A DNA stretch of 64,000 nt from Pseudidiomarina insulisalsae (GTDB lineage Bacteria > Pseudomonadota > Gammaproteobacteria > Enterobacterales > Alteromonadaceae): NCBI RefSeq assembly GCF_003987065.1, contig NZ_PIPY01000005.1:143838-207837 (forward strand). Reading direction: 5' to 3'. The first letter of the stretch is position 1. Each line of letters begins with the position of its first letter. This document shows, piece by piece, positions 26,621-36,558 of the stretch. Position numbers and translations under genes: made by a program. The notes beneath the pieces are model-generated. The model saw nothing but the letters and a program-made list of their open reading frames with translations, ran no database searches and was not told the origin of the DNA.

Positions 26621-28255
26621 ATGCGAATGACTACCTGGGTTGGCGCGGCTGCGCTGACAGCTTTATTAACCGCTTGTGGTGAGCAGACACCGCCAGCGCA
26701 GGCAGCAACCGTCTCGGCTGACGCACAAGCGCTACAGTCTCATCTTGAGTTTCTTGCCAGCGACGCGCTGGAAGGACGTGATACCGGCAGTCGCGGTCAT
26801 GAGATCGCAGCGCAGTACATTGCGGCGCGCTTCAAAGCGTTAGGGCTGGAGCCTGCGGGTGATGATGGTACCTATTATCAGCGCATTACTTTTCGCCGCA
26901 GTACGCTAACAGAGGGCAGTGCCGCCATGTCGGTCGATACCGGCTCTGAAGTGGTGGAGCTGGAGTACGGTGATGAGTTTCTGACCGGGCCGAGCGCCTA
27001 TACAACTACTTCGACGGTAACGGCACCGGTGGTATTTGTCGGTTACGGCCTGGTATCGGACGAGTTTGGTCTGAATGATTACGCCAACGTAGATGTGAAC
27101 GGTAAGATCGTCATGATGGTCTCGGGCCGTCCTGAAGAGTTACCAAGTGAAGAGGGTGCCCATTTAAACAGCAGTAAAACGAAGTTTGCTGCCGAGCGCG
27201 GTGCCGTCGGTATCATCACGCTGCACACGCCGATGCGCGAAGAAGTGCGACCGTTCAAAGTGAGCGCTATGTATCAGCGTGCGCCACGCATTACTTGGCT
27301 CAACCCTGAAGGTGAGCCGAACGTGACCTATAAAAACCTGCAAGGCTCGGCCTATGTCGACTATCGTGCCGCCGCACCGTTGTTCGCCAATGCCGCCATC
27401 GGCATGGACGAGGTATTCGCCCAGCTTGAAAAAGGCGAGCAGCCCCAGCCATTTGAGCTCAACACTAAAGTGACCTTAAGCCGCGCTTCTGAGCATGAAC
27501 AGATTACCAGCCCGAACGTTGCAGCAATTCTGCCAGGTAGCGATGCCGAACTGCAGCATGAGTATGTGCTGTACACCGCGCATTCGGACCATATTGGTGT
27601 CACTCAGGATCTCAGCCAGGATGATCACATCAATAACGGTGCCATGGATAATGCCAGTGGTGTGAGCGTATTGTTAGAAACGGCACGGATGTTTGTCGAA
27701 GCTGCCGAGCGACCAAAGCGTTCGATTCTGTTTTTATCAGTAACAGCTGAAGAGCGTGGCCTGTTAGGGGCTGACTATTTCGCCCACTACCCAACAGTGC
27801 CGTTGCAGCAGATTGTTGCTAACGTGAACCTGGATATGCCGGTCTTACTCTACGATTTTGCCGATGTGATTGCCTTTGGTTCCACCCATTCAACCCTGGG
27901 TAGTACGGTAGCCGAAGCGGCAGGTCAGTTTGATATCGCCCTGAGTGAAGACCCGATGCCGGAGCAGGCTATTTTTACCCGCTCTGATCATTATCCCTTT
28001 GTGAAAAAAGGTATTCCGGCGGTCTTTCTGATGACCGGTTTTACCGCCAAAGGTGAAGACGAAGACGGTGGTGAGATTTGGGGTAAGTTCTTTGCCGAGC
28101 ATTATCATCGCCCCAGCGACCAGCCGAGCTTGCCGATTAATTACGAAGCTGGCGTGGTATTTACCAATATTAACTATGAAATTGGTAAAACGATCGCCAA
28201 TGATGACGAGCGTCCGCGCTGGTTACCGGATTCGTTCTTTGCTGACCTTGACTAA
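26621..28255 (+). CDS. M28 family metallopeptidase, lipoprotein
   Basis: A 544-residue zinc aminopeptidase with lipobox L-T-A-C (Cys19), so anchored in the envelope. A protease-associated (PA) domain is inserted at about residues 120-280 (VVFVGYGLVSDEFGLNDYANVDVNGKIV). The co-catalytic zinc site follows: HSDHIG, GAMDNASGVS, VTAEERGLLG, NLDMP, and DHYPFVKKGIPAVFL. Start: three in-frame Met codons occur (26609, 26621, 26627). The ATG at 26621 has GGAA six bases upstream and gives the best signal peptide; longer forms back to 26555 have no ribosome site. It releases N-terminal residues from peptides; the exact specificity is unknown. Confidence 0.9.
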   Translation: MRMTTWVGAAALTALLTACGEQTPPAQAATVSADAQALQSHLEFLASDALEGRDTGSRGHEIAAQYIAARFKALGLEPAGDDGTYYQRITFRRSTLTEGSAAMSVDTGSEVVELEYGDEFLTGPSAYTTTSTVTAPVVFVGYGLVSDEFGLNDYANVDVNGKIVMMVSGRPEELPSEEGAHLNSSKTKFAAERGAVGIITLHTPMREEVRPFKVSAMYQRAPRITWLNPEGEPNVTYKNLQGSAYVDYRAAAPLFANAAIGMDEVFAQLEKGEQPQPFELNTKVTLSRASEHEQITSPNVAAILPGSDAELQHEYVLYTAHSDHIGVTQDLSQDDHINNGAMDNASGVSVLLETARMFVEAAERPKRSILFLSVTAEERGLLGADYFAHYPTVPLQQIVANVNLDMPVLLYDFADVIAFGSTHSTLGSTVAEAAGQFDIALSEDPMPEQAIFTRSDHYPFVKKGIPAVFLMTGFTAKGEDEDGGEIWGKFFAEHYHRPSDQPSLPINYEAGVVFTNINYEIGKTIANDDERPRWLPDSFFADLD

Positions 28256-28257
28256 AC

Positions 28258-28285
28258 AAAAACAGCGCCAAATGGCGCTGTTTTT
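28258..28285. terminator. Bidirectional terminator between the M28 and HExxH peptidase genes
   Basis: AAAACAGCGCCA-AA-TGGCGCTGTTTTT: a long perfect stem with A on one side and T on the other, able to serve both convergent genes. Confidence 0.85.
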
Positions 28286-28309
28286 AGTTCTGCCGAAGCT
28301 CGCCGCAAT

Positions 28310-30661
28310 TTAAATCGGTGAGCCGGGCGGTAAGGCCGGAGCTGGCTGCAGTGGCCATGGTTGCTGGCGCTCCAGCAGGCCAGTAAGCGCTGCGACAATG
28401 AACTGCTGGTGCGCACTTTGTGGTTGCGCCTGCCAGCTTGCCAGCTGATCAGTTAAAAATGCGTAACTGGTAGCTTTTACCACGCCCGAGGCGGCATTCT
28501 GATAAAGCTTAACCGTAGCGGTCAGAGCTTCGAACGCAACCCGCTGTTCCAGGCTACTGGCCTGAGCTTTTTGTGCCGGGGTGATGGCGCTAGCGGCCAT
28601 GGTGTCGAGCACCTTACGCACGTCCGGCACGTCATCTTGCAGGCGTTGTTGCTGCGCTAAACGCTCAAGCCGCTGGCTATTGAGCAATAACTCTAAGGTA
28701 AAGCGCGCGGCGCTGGCTGCCATAGTGTCCGGATCTGCGGTTACGCTGGTATAGCCCTCAAAGTTTTCCCGGGTGGCGCTACTGCCATAGGCAAATGGCA
28801 ACAGTAATTTCTCGATTTCCGGCGGCAGTGCCAGCTGCCCAGGCGCTAACGTGTTCACCACTAACTGCAGCGCGCGTTGCTGTTGCGCAGCATTGACCAC
28901 GCGTTGCGCGGCGGGCGTGCCATCTTTAACGGCGTAATCGTAATGCACACCGGCAAGCATTTTAACCGCCGCTTCGGTCTGATAGCGGTGCAATAAGTAA
29001 ACTGGGACCAGCAAGGTGCGCAAATCACTCACCGGTTCGCCGCCTGCCAGATTTGCCAGGCCAAACTGTTCCAGTGCGACGCGGCGTACCGCCAGAATGC
29101 GTTCCAGTTCCGTCACCGCGTCACTGCCGTTATCCCACAGGTGTGCATCGGGGTGCGCACCACCTGCCGGACGCGCGTCCGGGTCGGAAATAAAGGTCAG
29201 ACCTAATTCGCGGTTTTCACGCAAAATAGGTGCCAGGGGCTCATCACCATAGCCGTAACGCACCACCTGCTTATCCCACAGGCCGATACCTTCGGCGTAA
29301 GCGCCTGCCAGGGTCAGGCCCTCGCCGTCAGTGGCGATGCTGATCAGTGGATGCGGATAGTCCATGACCGAAGCGCGATCATGGCTGCTGGCAGCGAAAT
29401 TATGGGCGATACCCAGCGTATGGCCGACTTCATGGGCCGAGAGCTGGCGGATGCGTGCCAGAGCCATAGCTTCAATATCTTGCTCCAGCTGTTGCTGCTG
29501 TTCGGCTGACAGATCAGCAGCATACGGAGCAATCAGGCCCTGAGCGATGAGCATGTCCTGACGGACGCGCAGTGAACCAAGGGTGACGTGGCCTTTCAGG
29601 ATTTCACCGGTGCGCGGGTCAATAACTGAAGAGCCATAAGACCAGCCGCGGGTGGCGCGATGAACCCACTGAATCACGTTGTAGCGGATATCCATGGGAT
29701 CCGCGTCTTCGGGCAGTACCTCAACTTTGAAGCCGTTCGGATGGCCGGCAGCGGCAAATGCCTGTTGCCACCAGCGCGCGCCCTCCAGCAGCGCACTGCG
29801 GACCGGCTCGGGAACGCCCGGGTCAAGATAATAGGTTAAGGTGTCACCTTGTTGCAGACGGTGCCGTGGAATGTATTTGACTGCCATTGACTCGCCAAGG
29901 GGCGCGGCATAGTCGCGATACTCCTGCGCCCAGAAGCCGCTTTGCGGATGAAACTTGCGCGGTTCATAACCGTCGTCAGGTAACCGAATAAACGAGTGGT
30001 GCAAATGCAACGTCAGGTGATCAGCATCGGCTGCCACCTGCCGAACATAACGCCCCTTGGCCTGACCACTGAAGGTCACCTTGGCTTCCAGTTCGGTGTT
30101 GTCCGCAAAAGCTTTACTACGCTTGGGATATACCACACTGCGATCGGTGGCGACCTGGTAACTGCCTTGCTCAGTCTGTTGTAAGCGCTTGCTTACCCCG
30201 TGGGTATCGCTAAGCAGGTAAGGGGTGTAGTCAATCAGCACATAGTTGTCATTGGCCGCGACCGTGGTAAACGCCGCCAGTACCGAATCAGCGAAAGCTT
30301 CATCAATGCTGGCGCGCTCGGCCTGATTGGCGGAGTCAGCGCGATAAAAAGTGTTGTGGTGGAGCAGGAGCGCCTTATCGCCTTCCAGGTAAAAGCTGGC
30401 GATACGGGTGCTGCCTAGCTGGCCGCGGTCCAGTCCAATATCGTTGGAGCCAAGCCCCCAGGGTAGGCTGGTCTGAAAGATGAAGCGCTGTTCATCGCGC
30501 GGCACTTGCAGGTAAAACTTGCCGGCTGAGCGGTCATGGTAGAAAGTAAAGAAGCCGTTGTGCGGCTCCATCTGCGCGGTATAATCGGCAATGGAAGTGC
30601 TGGCACTGGCGCCGAAGCAGACCAGCAGCCAGAGCAGGGTAGCCAACATGATTTTTTTCAT
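28310..30661 (-). CDS. Secreted zinc-dependent metalloprotease (DUF5117/DUF4953 type)
   Basis: A 783-residue protein with a signal peptide (MKKIMLATLLWLLVCFGASAS). The N-terminal beta-rich part (about 30-240) has the DUF5117-like HNGFFTFYHDRSAGKFYLQVPRD. The metzincin-type zinc site is HEVGHTLGIAHN, with His410, Glu411, His414 and His420, followed by SVMDYPHP (Met-turn). The C-terminal helical part (about 520-770) resembles DUF4953. These large proteases are common in Bacteroidetes and marine gammaproteobacteria; substrates are unknown. AAAGGA lies seven bases before the ATG. It is divergent from the HIT gene, with 38 bases between. Confidence 0.87.
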   Translation of the reverse strand: MKKIMLATLLWLLVCFGASASTSIADYTAQMEPHNGFFTFYHDRSAGKFYLQVPRDEQRFIFQTSLPWGLGSNDIGLDRGQLGSTRIASFYLEGDKALLLHHNTFYRADSANQAERASIDEAFADSVLAAFTTVAANDNYVLIDYTPYLLSDTHGVSKRLQQTEQGSYQVATDRSVVYPKRSKAFADNTELEAKVTFSGQAKGRYVRQVAADADHLTLHLHHSFIRLPDDGYEPRKFHPQSGFWAQEYRDYAAPLGESMAVKYIPRHRLQQGDTLTYYLDPGVPEPVRSALLEGARWWQQAFAAAGHPNGFKVEVLPEDADPMDIRYNVIQWVHRATRGWSYGSSVIDPRTGEILKGHVTLGSLRVRQDMLIAQGLIAPYAADLSAEQQQQLEQDIEAMALARIRQLSAHEVGHTLGIAHNFAASSHDRASVMDYPHPLISIATDGEGLTLAGAYAEGIGLWDKQVVRYGYGDEPLAPILRENRELGLTFISDPDARPAGGAHPDAHLWDNGSDAVTELERILAVRRVALEQFGLANLAGGEPVSDLRTLLVPVYLLHRYQTEAAVKMLAGVHYDYAVKDGTPAAQRVVNAAQQQRALQLVVNTLAPGQLALPPEIEKLLLPFAYGSSATRENFEGYTSVTADPDTMAASAARFTLELLLNSQRLERLAQQQRLQDDVPDVRKVLDTMAASAITPAQKAQASSLEQRVAFEALTATVKLYQNAASGVVKATSYAFLTDQLASWQAQPQSAHQQFIVAALTGLLERQQPWPLQPAPALPPGSPI

Positions 30662-30699
30662 GGGGGAGTCCTTTAAACACAGACAACAATGAGTTATCC

Positions 30700-31137
30700 A
30701 TGCGTTATAACAAACCTGCGGACGAAAGTAACCTCTTCACTTTAGATCAGCGGCTAGCGGGCGATACTTTGCGGTTAGGGACGTTGTCGCTGTGCGAGGT
30801 GCTACGCTTTGATGACCGTCGCTATGACTGGTTAATAGTAGTGCCCCGCGTTGCCGGCGCAGTTGAGTTTCTTGATCTTGACGCGGCGCAGCAGGTGCAA
30901 CTGGCGAGAGAAATTCAGCAAGTAAGCCAAGCGTTAAAAAATTGGCGTCCGGCGGCGAAACTTAATGTGGCTGCTCTGGGCAATGTCGTGGCGCAGTTAC
31001 ATGTGCACCTGGTGTTACGTGACGAGGGCGACGCGGCCTGGCCGGGACCGGTTTGGGGCCATTCGCCGGCGCAGCGTTTCGCTGGCGCCGAGGCGGCGGA
31101 GCAATGTCATATCTGGCAACAACGCCTGAACTTATAA
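30700..31137 (+). CDS. HIT-domain protein
   Basis: A 145-residue histidine-triad nucleotide-binding protein. The signature reads Q-L-H-V-H-L-V, with Gln in place of the first His of HxHxHxx; the central and last His (the nucleophile site) are kept. NVAALGNVVAQ before it is typical. Such proteins hydrolyse or transfer nucleoside monophosphates. The ribosome site is weak. The 3' end lies 18 bases from the convergent fldB gene. Confidence 0.85.
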   Translation: MRYNKPADESNLFTLDQRLAGDTLRLGTLSLCEVLRFDDRRYDWLIVVPRVAGAVEFLDLDAAQQVQLAREIQQVSQALKNWRPAAKLNVAALGNVVAQLHVHLVLRDEGDAAWPGPVWGHSPAQRFAGAEAAEQCHIWQQRLNL

Positions 31138-31155
31138 GCGGTGATCACGCTGTGG

Positions 31156-31698
31156 TTAGCTGAGTACGTCGGCCAGTTCGAGCTGTAACTGAGCAACCCA
31201 CTGCTTGATGCGCTCGTCACTGAATTCGTATTGGGTGTCTTCGTCAAGCGCCAGGCCAACAAAGAACTCGCCGTCAGGAGTCAGGGCTTTCGAGGCTGCG
31301 AATTCGTAGCCCTGATTTGGCCAGAAACCGATGCGAATGGTGCGACAGGCTGCCAGTTCATCATGCAGCATACCTAAGGCGTCCTGAAACCAGTCGGTAT
31401 AGCCAACCTGGTCGCCCATGCCAAACAGGGCTACTACCTTGCCTTCCAGTTGCAACTGGCCAATTTCGTCCCAGTGACTTTCCCAGTCCTCCTGGATCTC
31501 GCCAAAGTCCCAGGTCGACAAACCAAAGATCAGCACCTCAAACTTTTCTGCTTCACTAAGTGGCACATCCTTAATGTTGAACAGCTCGACCTGTCCCTCG
31601 GGGAACTGCTGCTGGATTTTTTCTGCCGCAATTTCGGTAAAGCAGGTAGTTGAGCCGTAAAACAAACCAATTTTCGGGTGTGCGCTGGATGTTGCCAT
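31156..31698 (-). CDS. fldB: Flavodoxin, FldB type
   Basis: A 180-residue FMN electron carrier. The phosphate-binding loop is YGSTTCFTEIAAEKI, the FMN-stacking STWDFGEIQEDWE loop follows, then FGMGDQVGYTDWF and the C-terminal GLALDEDTQYEFSDERI. The long-chain flavodoxin insertion is present, and the wording (STTCFTE, DQVGYTDWFQDALG) is that of FldB rather than FldA. Partners are not seen nearby. It is divergent from yfcL. Confidence 0.92.
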   Translation of the reverse strand: MATSSAHPKIGLFYGSTTCFTEIAAEKIQQQFPEGQVELFNIKDVPLSEAEKFEVLIFGLSTWDFGEIQEDWESHWDEIGQLQLEGKVVALFGMGDQVGYTDWFQDALGMLHDELAACRTIRIGFWPNQGYEFAASKALTPDGEFFVGLALDEDTQYEFSDERIKQWVAQLQLELADVLS

Positions 31699-31816
31699 GA
31701 ACCGACCTTTTATCTTTGCCGTGAACTTGTAGGTATCAATGAAAGTGACTGACAGTGTATCAGAAAGGCGGCAGTTTGTGGTATCCTGCGCGCTCGTTTT
31801 ATGCAGGAGAAGTGAC

Positions 31817-32095
31817 GTGGCAGAGCAAAGTTTTTCGCAATTTATCCAACGGCTTGAGCTGGTGTTTGATGACGCTGTCGTGAATGGCGACGACGATGAG
31901 CTGTTTGCGAGTGGTTATTTACGCGGACACTTTGATCTGGTGGTCGCGCAACTGGAATTACAACAGCAGCATGATCCTGCCGCTGTCTTACCGGGCGTGC
32001 GCGAAGCTGTGGATGAGACCCGCCACGAGCTGAGTCCTGCAGACCAGCAACATATTGCCAATATGATCGCGCGGCTTGAAGCGGCCGCTGTTTAA
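31817..32095 (+). CDS. yfcL: YfcL family protein
   Basis: A 92-residue acidic protein of unknown function with the family signature DDELFASGYLRGHFDL. The GTG at 31817 has AGGAG seven bases upstream and gives 92 residues, the length of E. coli YfcL; an in-frame ATG at 31739 is less likely. The last four bases overlap the convergent mnmC gene. The yfcL-mnmC-fabB neighbourhood is the same as in E. coli. Confidence 0.85.
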   Translation: MAEQSFSQFIQRLELVFDDAVVNGDDDELFASGYLRGHFDLVVAQLELQQQHDPAAVLPGVREAVDETRHELSPADQQHIANMIARLEAAAV

Positions 32096-33939
32096 CCAGT
32101 AACCAGACGCTGTGGCTGTAGTCGTTGCCACAGCTCTGCAGCAAGCGGCATCGGCTGGCCGCGCATGGCCGCAACCAGACAGTTGGCAGCCAGCGGCGCG
32201 GCAGTAAAGCCGCGTGAGCCGAGCCCGCCAATAACCCATAATCCTGGCTCTAACTGCCCCACCATTGGCAGATGGTCGCGCGTGGTATTGCGTATCGCTG
32301 CCCGATCACTGACCGGCTCTAATTCCTGCGGCCACTGGGCGGGCGCCAGGTTGTCACAAAGGTTGGCCAGATTTTCCTGCTGATCGGTGTCGCGCAGATT
32401 TAATTCTTCGCTGCCGCGATCGTAGGTTGCTCCGACACAATGCAAGCCGTTATCCACCGGGGTGAAATAGCCTTTGTAACAAATCACCATAGGACACTTG
32501 GCGCTGGTTGCAGTAGCTTCTACTTGCGTAACTTGCCCGCGTACATTCTGCAGTTGCACGCCAAAGGGCGCGAGTAACTGGGTTAATGCGGCACCGCAGG
32601 CCAGCACAACGCGCTGACTGGTCCGTGTTGTACCATCAGCGAACGCCAGCTGCCAGGCCTCTGCTGCGCGGCTAATGCTACGCAATGGCGACTGCTCGCG
32701 AACAGTAATTTCACTCAGCAGCTGTTCGACCACAGCGGCGGGGCGTAACCAGCCACCCGCGGGGTAGTGTAACGCAGGGTAGGGCGGTAATGCTGGCCAC
32801 AATTGCTGCGTTTGCTCAGCAGTGAGTGCCTGCACCGTGGCTGTGGCGTAACCAGGTCCGCCTGCACTGTGCGGCAAGCTGAGTTTGTGATAGCGCTGCT
32901 CACGTGCGGCGTTAAAGGCCAGTTGTACGACACCGGTCTGAAACCAGTTTCGCGGACACTGGTGCGCGTAAAAGCGGGTCGCGTAGCCAAACGCTTGGGT
33001 AAAAAACGCGGCCAGAGGGCTGCGCTCAGCATGCAGTAACGGATAAACAGCGCCTTGTGGATTGCCTGAAGCACCATCGGCAACGCCGGTGCTTAGCACT
33101 TCAACATCAAAGCCTGCCCGTTGTAGTTCAAAGGCAGTGCAGGCGGCGGCAATACCAGCGCCGACGACCGTGACAGTTTGCCGGCTACCCGCTGACGCCT
33201 CAGCCATTGTGGTTGCTACAGCGCTGCCCAGCTGACCGCGCAGCATTTCACGCTTGCGACCAAAACCTTTGACTTTCCCGACGTCAAAACCGGCTTGTTG
33301 CAAACCGCGCCGGACAAAGCCTGCTGCGGTAAAGGTGGCAAAGCTACAATCCGCCCGCCCGCTGCGCGCCATTGCGTCAAACAGCGACTGCTGCCACATC
33401 GACGGGTTTTTATCTGGCGCAAAGCCATCCAGGAACCAGGCGTCGACACAGGCTGTGGCTCCCGGCAGCCAGGCTGGCACTTGCTCATGAATATCGCCCA
33501 GCCATAAATCGAGCACAATGCGGCCGTTGGCAAAGTAACGGCGGTGGCAGCCAGGTTCAGCCGCCGGATAGGCCTCGATGAAAGCTGCCGCCTGTTCGGC
33601 GAGTTGCGGAAATGCTTCTAACGCGCGCGCTAAGTCAGAGCGCTGCAGCGGGTACTTTTCAAACGAAATGAAATGCAGGGTCAGGTCTTGCGGCGCATGC
33701 TGCAAGAACAGTTGCCAGGCGGCCAGAAAATTCAGTCCGGTACCAAAGCCGCTTTCGGCGATGACGAAGCTTTCGTGCACATGAGTTTGCCAGCGGCGCG
33801 GGAGACCATTATGCTGAAGGAAGACATAGTGGCTTTCGGCAAGACCATCTTCGTTGGTAAAATAAATATCGTCGAAGGCGGTTGCGACAGGCAATCCGAA
33901 TTCATTGAAATGAACTTGCGCGTGGGTAGAGTCGGTCAC
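32092..33939 (-). CDS. mnmC: Bifunctional tRNA 5-methylaminomethyl-2-thiouridine modification enzyme MnmC
   Basis: A 615-residue two-domain enzyme finishing mnm5s2U34 in tRNA. The N-terminal SAM-dependent methyltransferase (MnmC2) has FDDIYFTNEDGL, ESGFGTGLNFLAAW and DAWFLDGFAPDKNPSMW. The C-terminal FAD oxidoreductase (MnmC1) starts TVTVVGAGIAAACTAFELQ and has SGNPQGAVYPLLH and GLGSRGFTAAPL. Start: the frame opens at a GTG at 33960, but the GTG at 33939 has GGA eight bases upstream and aligns with the known N-terminus. It is divergent from fabB. Confidence 0.95.
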   Translation of the reverse strand: MTDSTHAQVHFNEFGLPVATAFDDIYFTNEDGLAESHYVFLQHNGLPRRWQTHVHESFVIAESGFGTGLNFLAAWQLFLQHAPQDLTLHFISFEKYPLQRSDLARALEAFPQLAEQAAAFIEAYPAAEPGCHRRYFANGRIVLDLWLGDIHEQVPAWLPGATACVDAWFLDGFAPDKNPSMWQQSLFDAMARSGRADCSFATFTAAGFVRRGLQQAGFDVGKVKGFGRKREMLRGQLGSAVATTMAEASAGSRQTVTVVGAGIAAACTAFELQRAGFDVEVLSTGVADGASGNPQGAVYPLLHAERSPLAAFFTQAFGYATRFYAHQCPRNWFQTGVVQLAFNAAREQRYHKLSLPHSAGGPGYATATVQALTAEQTQQLWPALPPYPALHYPAGGWLRPAAVVEQLLSEITVREQSPLRSISRAAEAWQLAFADGTTRTSQRVVLACGAALTQLLAPFGVQLQNVRGQVTQVEATATSAKCPMVICYKGYFTPVDNGLHCVGATYDRGSEELNLRDTDQQENLANLCDNLAPAQWPQELEPVSDRAAIRNTTRDHLPMVGQLEPGLWVIGGLGSRGFTAAPLAANCLVAAMRGQPMPLAAELWQRLQPQRLVTG

Positions 33940-34072
33940 GAAACATCCGTAAACTTGCACATGGAAACTGTGCCATAGTGTAACAATAATTACTTAAAAT
34001 TGCGGAGAGCAGACCACTTTTTTCTTCAACTAAGCTACCATACACGGGCGCTCAGCAAGACAGGAAACCAGA

Positions 34073-35287
34073 ATGAGAAGAGCAGTGATAACCGGAATCG
34101 GCATTGTGTCGAGTATCGGCGTGAACCAACAGGAAGTACTTGAATCGCTAAAACAAGGCCGTTCAGGTATTGAATTTTCTCAAGAATTTGCCGACAAGGG
34201 CTTACGGTGTCAGGTATGGGGGCCGGTACGCGCCAACCCAGCTGACCATATTGATCGCAAAGCGTTGCGCTTTATGGGCGACTCCGCTGCCTATGCCTAT
34301 ATGGCAATGGCTCAGGCAATTGAAGATGCTGGCCTCAGTGAAGAACAAGTATCAAACCCGCGTACCGGCCTGGTCGTCGGGTCAGGTGGTGCTTCTGGTG
34401 AGCATCAGGTGGCCGCTGCCGATACCCTGCGCGAAAAGGGCGTAAAACGTGTTGGGCCTTACATGGTTCCGCGCTGCATGGCGTCAACGACGTCTGCATG
34501 TTTGGCGACGCCGTTTAAAATTAAGGGTGTGAATTACTCTATCAGCTCAGCCTGTGCAACGTCTGCGCACTGTATCGGTCATGCGCTTGAACTGATTCAG
34601 TTCGGTAAACAAGATCGCGTTTTTGCCGGCGGTGGTGAAGAGCTGCACTGGACCCTGGGAATGGAATTCGATGCCATGGGCGCATTGAGCACGAAGTACA
34701 ATGACACCCCGGAAAAAGCATCACGTACCTATGATGCCGATCGTGATGGTTTCGTTCCTGCAGGCGGTGGCGGTATTGTCGTCATTGAAGAGCTGGAAAC
34801 AGCCCTGGCCCGTGGCGCCACCATTTACGGTGAGATTGTCGGTTATGGTGCCACTTCGGATGGTTACGACATGGTTGCTCCTTCAGGTGAGGGTGCGGTA
34901 CGTTGTATGCAGATGGCCATGGCGACCGTCGACACGCCGATTGACTACCTGAATACCCATGGTACCAGCACGCCGGTCGGCGACACCAAAGAACTGGAAG
35001 CGATTCGCGAAGTGTTCCCTGAGCAGACGCCGATGATCAGCGCTACCAAAGCAATGACCGGACACGCCTTAGGTGCAGCGGGTGTGCATGAAGCAATTTT
35101 CTCACTGCTTATGCTGAAGCATGGCTTCGTAGCGCCGTCGATCAACGTGGACAACCTTGACCCTGCCGCCGAAGGTATGAATATTGTCACTGAAATGAAA
35201 CCATCGGAGCTGACCACCGTCATGTCCAATAGTTTTGGTTTCGGCGGCACCAACGCAACTCTGGTGATGCGCAAATATCAAGACTAA
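34073..35287 (+). CDS. fabB: 3-oxoacyl-[acyl-carrier-protein] synthase I
   Basis: A 404-residue condensing enzyme that elongates saturated and cis-3-unsaturated acyl-ACP. The active-site Cys161 lies in [14 protein letters not shown]; the catalytic His residues are in [11 protein letters not shown] and [13 protein letters not shown]; the tail is [15 protein letters not shown]. The sequence type ([16 protein letters not shown]) is FabB, not FabF. It is a single gene ending in a terminator. I see no convincing FabR or FadR site. Confidence 0.96.
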   Translation: MRRAVITGIGIVSSIGVNQQEVLESLKQGRSGIEFSQEFADKGLRCQVWGPVRANPADHIDRKALRFMGDSAAYAYMAMAQAIEDAGLSEEQVSNPRTGLVVGSGGASGEHQVAAADTLREKGVKRVGPYMVPRCMASTTSACLATPFKIKGVNYSISSACATSAHCIGHALELIQFGKQDRVFAGGGEELHWTLGMEFDAMGALSTKYNDTPEKASRTYDADRDGFVPAGGGGIVVIEELETALARGATIYGEIVGYGATSDGYDMVAPSGEGAVRCMQMAMATVDTPIDYLNTHGTSTPVGDTKELEAIREVFPEQTPMISATKAMTGHALGAAGVHEAIFSLLMLKHGFVAPSINVDNLDPAAEGMNIVTEMKPSELTTVMSNSFGFGGTNATLVMRKYQD

Positions 35288-35312
35288 ATGTCAGGCGTTT
35301 ACATGAGTTACT

Positions 35313-35341
35313 AAAAAAGGTGCGCTACGGCGCACCTTTTT
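35313..35341 (+). terminator. Rho-independent terminator of fabB
   Basis: AAAAGGTGCGC-TACG-GCGCACCTTTT: 11-base stem with a tetraloop and a T run, 28 bases after the stop. Confidence 0.92.
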
Positions 35342-35383
35342 GTATGCTGGCACTACTTAAACTTCAAGAAATCAAAGGGTTCT

Positions 35384-36550
35384 ATGCTGCTGCTTGCCGA
35401 TGCCAACCTGCCCGCTTTTGATCGTCTGGTGGCGGCCATCGCCAGCCAGAGTCAGCATTCCATTGAACTGGCCCGTTATGAGGGGCGTCAACCCGATGCT
35501 GGCGTACTGGCGCAGGCGGATGCCTTATTTATCCGCTCGGTAACGACCGTGGACGCCGACTTACTGACCAAAGCGCCGCGATTAAATTGGCTGGGTACAG
35601 CGACGATCGGTACCGATCATGTCGATCTGACAGCGTTAGCTGAAGCAGGCATACGTTTTCACAGCACCCCCGGGGTGAACGCCAATGCGGTTGGTGATTA
35701 CGTCGCGAGCGCTGTAGCGGCAATCAGTCTGCAACAGGGCGCGCTGCCAGCCGGCGAGGTAGCCATTGTCGGTGCCGGCAATACCGGGCGCGCTGCAGGG
35801 CAACGCTTGCAGGGGCTAGGCTTAAAGGTGCATTACTATGATCCACCGCTGGCTGCCGCCGGACAGAAAGGTGTTCATAGTGACTGGCAACGGGTTTTAG
35901 CGTCAGCGGTGATCAGTTGCCATGTACCGCTGAGCCATGCTGGCGAGTATGCCACCTGGCATTTATTTGATGCAGCTGCACTGCAACAAATTTCGCCGCA
36001 AACACTGCTGATTAACGCTAGTCGCGGTCCTGTTGTGGCGGAGCAGGCATTAATTGCGAGGCTGCAACAGTATCCCCAATGGCCGGTAGTGCTGGATGTG
36101 TGGGAGCACGAGCCACAGTTGCAAGCTGCCCTGGTAGAGCGTGTGCAGTTGGCGACACCGCATATTGCCGGTCATAGTTTTGCCGGTAAGCTTGGTGGTA
36201 GCTGGCAGCTGTTACAAAAATGGTTGACGGATCAGCGACTGGCACTACAATTGCCTGACTTTTCAGAGCTGTTTGCAGGCTTCGGGGCTGGTCAGCCACG
36301 TCAGCTAAGCGCAAAGCAAGCGCCGGACTGGCAGCAGTTGGCCCGCTGGATTTTAGCCGGATATGATATCCGCAACGATGATCAGGCCTTGCGCGCGCAA
36401 CCGCTGACCGCTGCGGCCTTTGACAGTTTGCGGCGCAACTACGCTGTGCGCGCTGAGTTAAGTCAGCTACACTTGCAGACAGGCCCCTGGGCGCACAGTC
36501 GGGAATGGTCCCGCCGCCTGGCACAATTAACTTTTCAGATAACGGAGTAG
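35384..36550 (+). CDS. pdxB: Erythronate-4-phosphate dehydrogenase PdxB
   Basis: A 388-residue NAD-dependent 2-hydroxyacid dehydrogenase, second step of the DXP-independent pyridoxal 5'-phosphate route. The Rossmann motif is VGAGNTGRAAGQRL (about residues 130-143). The catalytic Arg (INASRGPVV), Glu (WEHEPQL) and His (TPHIAGHSFAGK) are visible. The C-terminal DUF3410-type dimerisation domain (from about 290) marks PdxB. It begins the pdxB-asd-fimV-truA-accD-folC-dedD-cvpA-purF run; asd follows eight bases later. Confidence 0.95.
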   Translation: MLLLADANLPAFDRLVAAIASQSQHSIELARYEGRQPDAGVLAQADALFIRSVTTVDADLLTKAPRLNWLGTATIGTDHVDLTALAEAGIRFHSTPGVNANAVGDYVASAVAAISLQQGALPAGEVAIVGAGNTGRAAGQRLQGLGLKVHYYDPPLAAAGQKGVHSDWQRVLASAVISCHVPLSHAGEYATWHLFDAAALQQISPQTLLINASRGPVVAEQALIARLQQYPQWPVVLDVWEHEPQLQAALVERVQLATPHIAGHSFAGKLGGSWQLLQKWLTDQRLALQLPDFSELFAGFGAGQPRQLSAKQAPDWQQLARWILAGYDIRNDDQALRAQPLTAAAFDSLRRNYAVRAELSQLHLQTGPWAHSREWSRRLAQLTFQITE

Positions 36551-36558
36551 GTGAAAAC

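Noticed and set aside
34005..34022. Possible FadR site before fabB (AGCAGACCACTT)
   Set aside because: About 10 of 17 positions match the E. coli consensus and the left half-site is poor.
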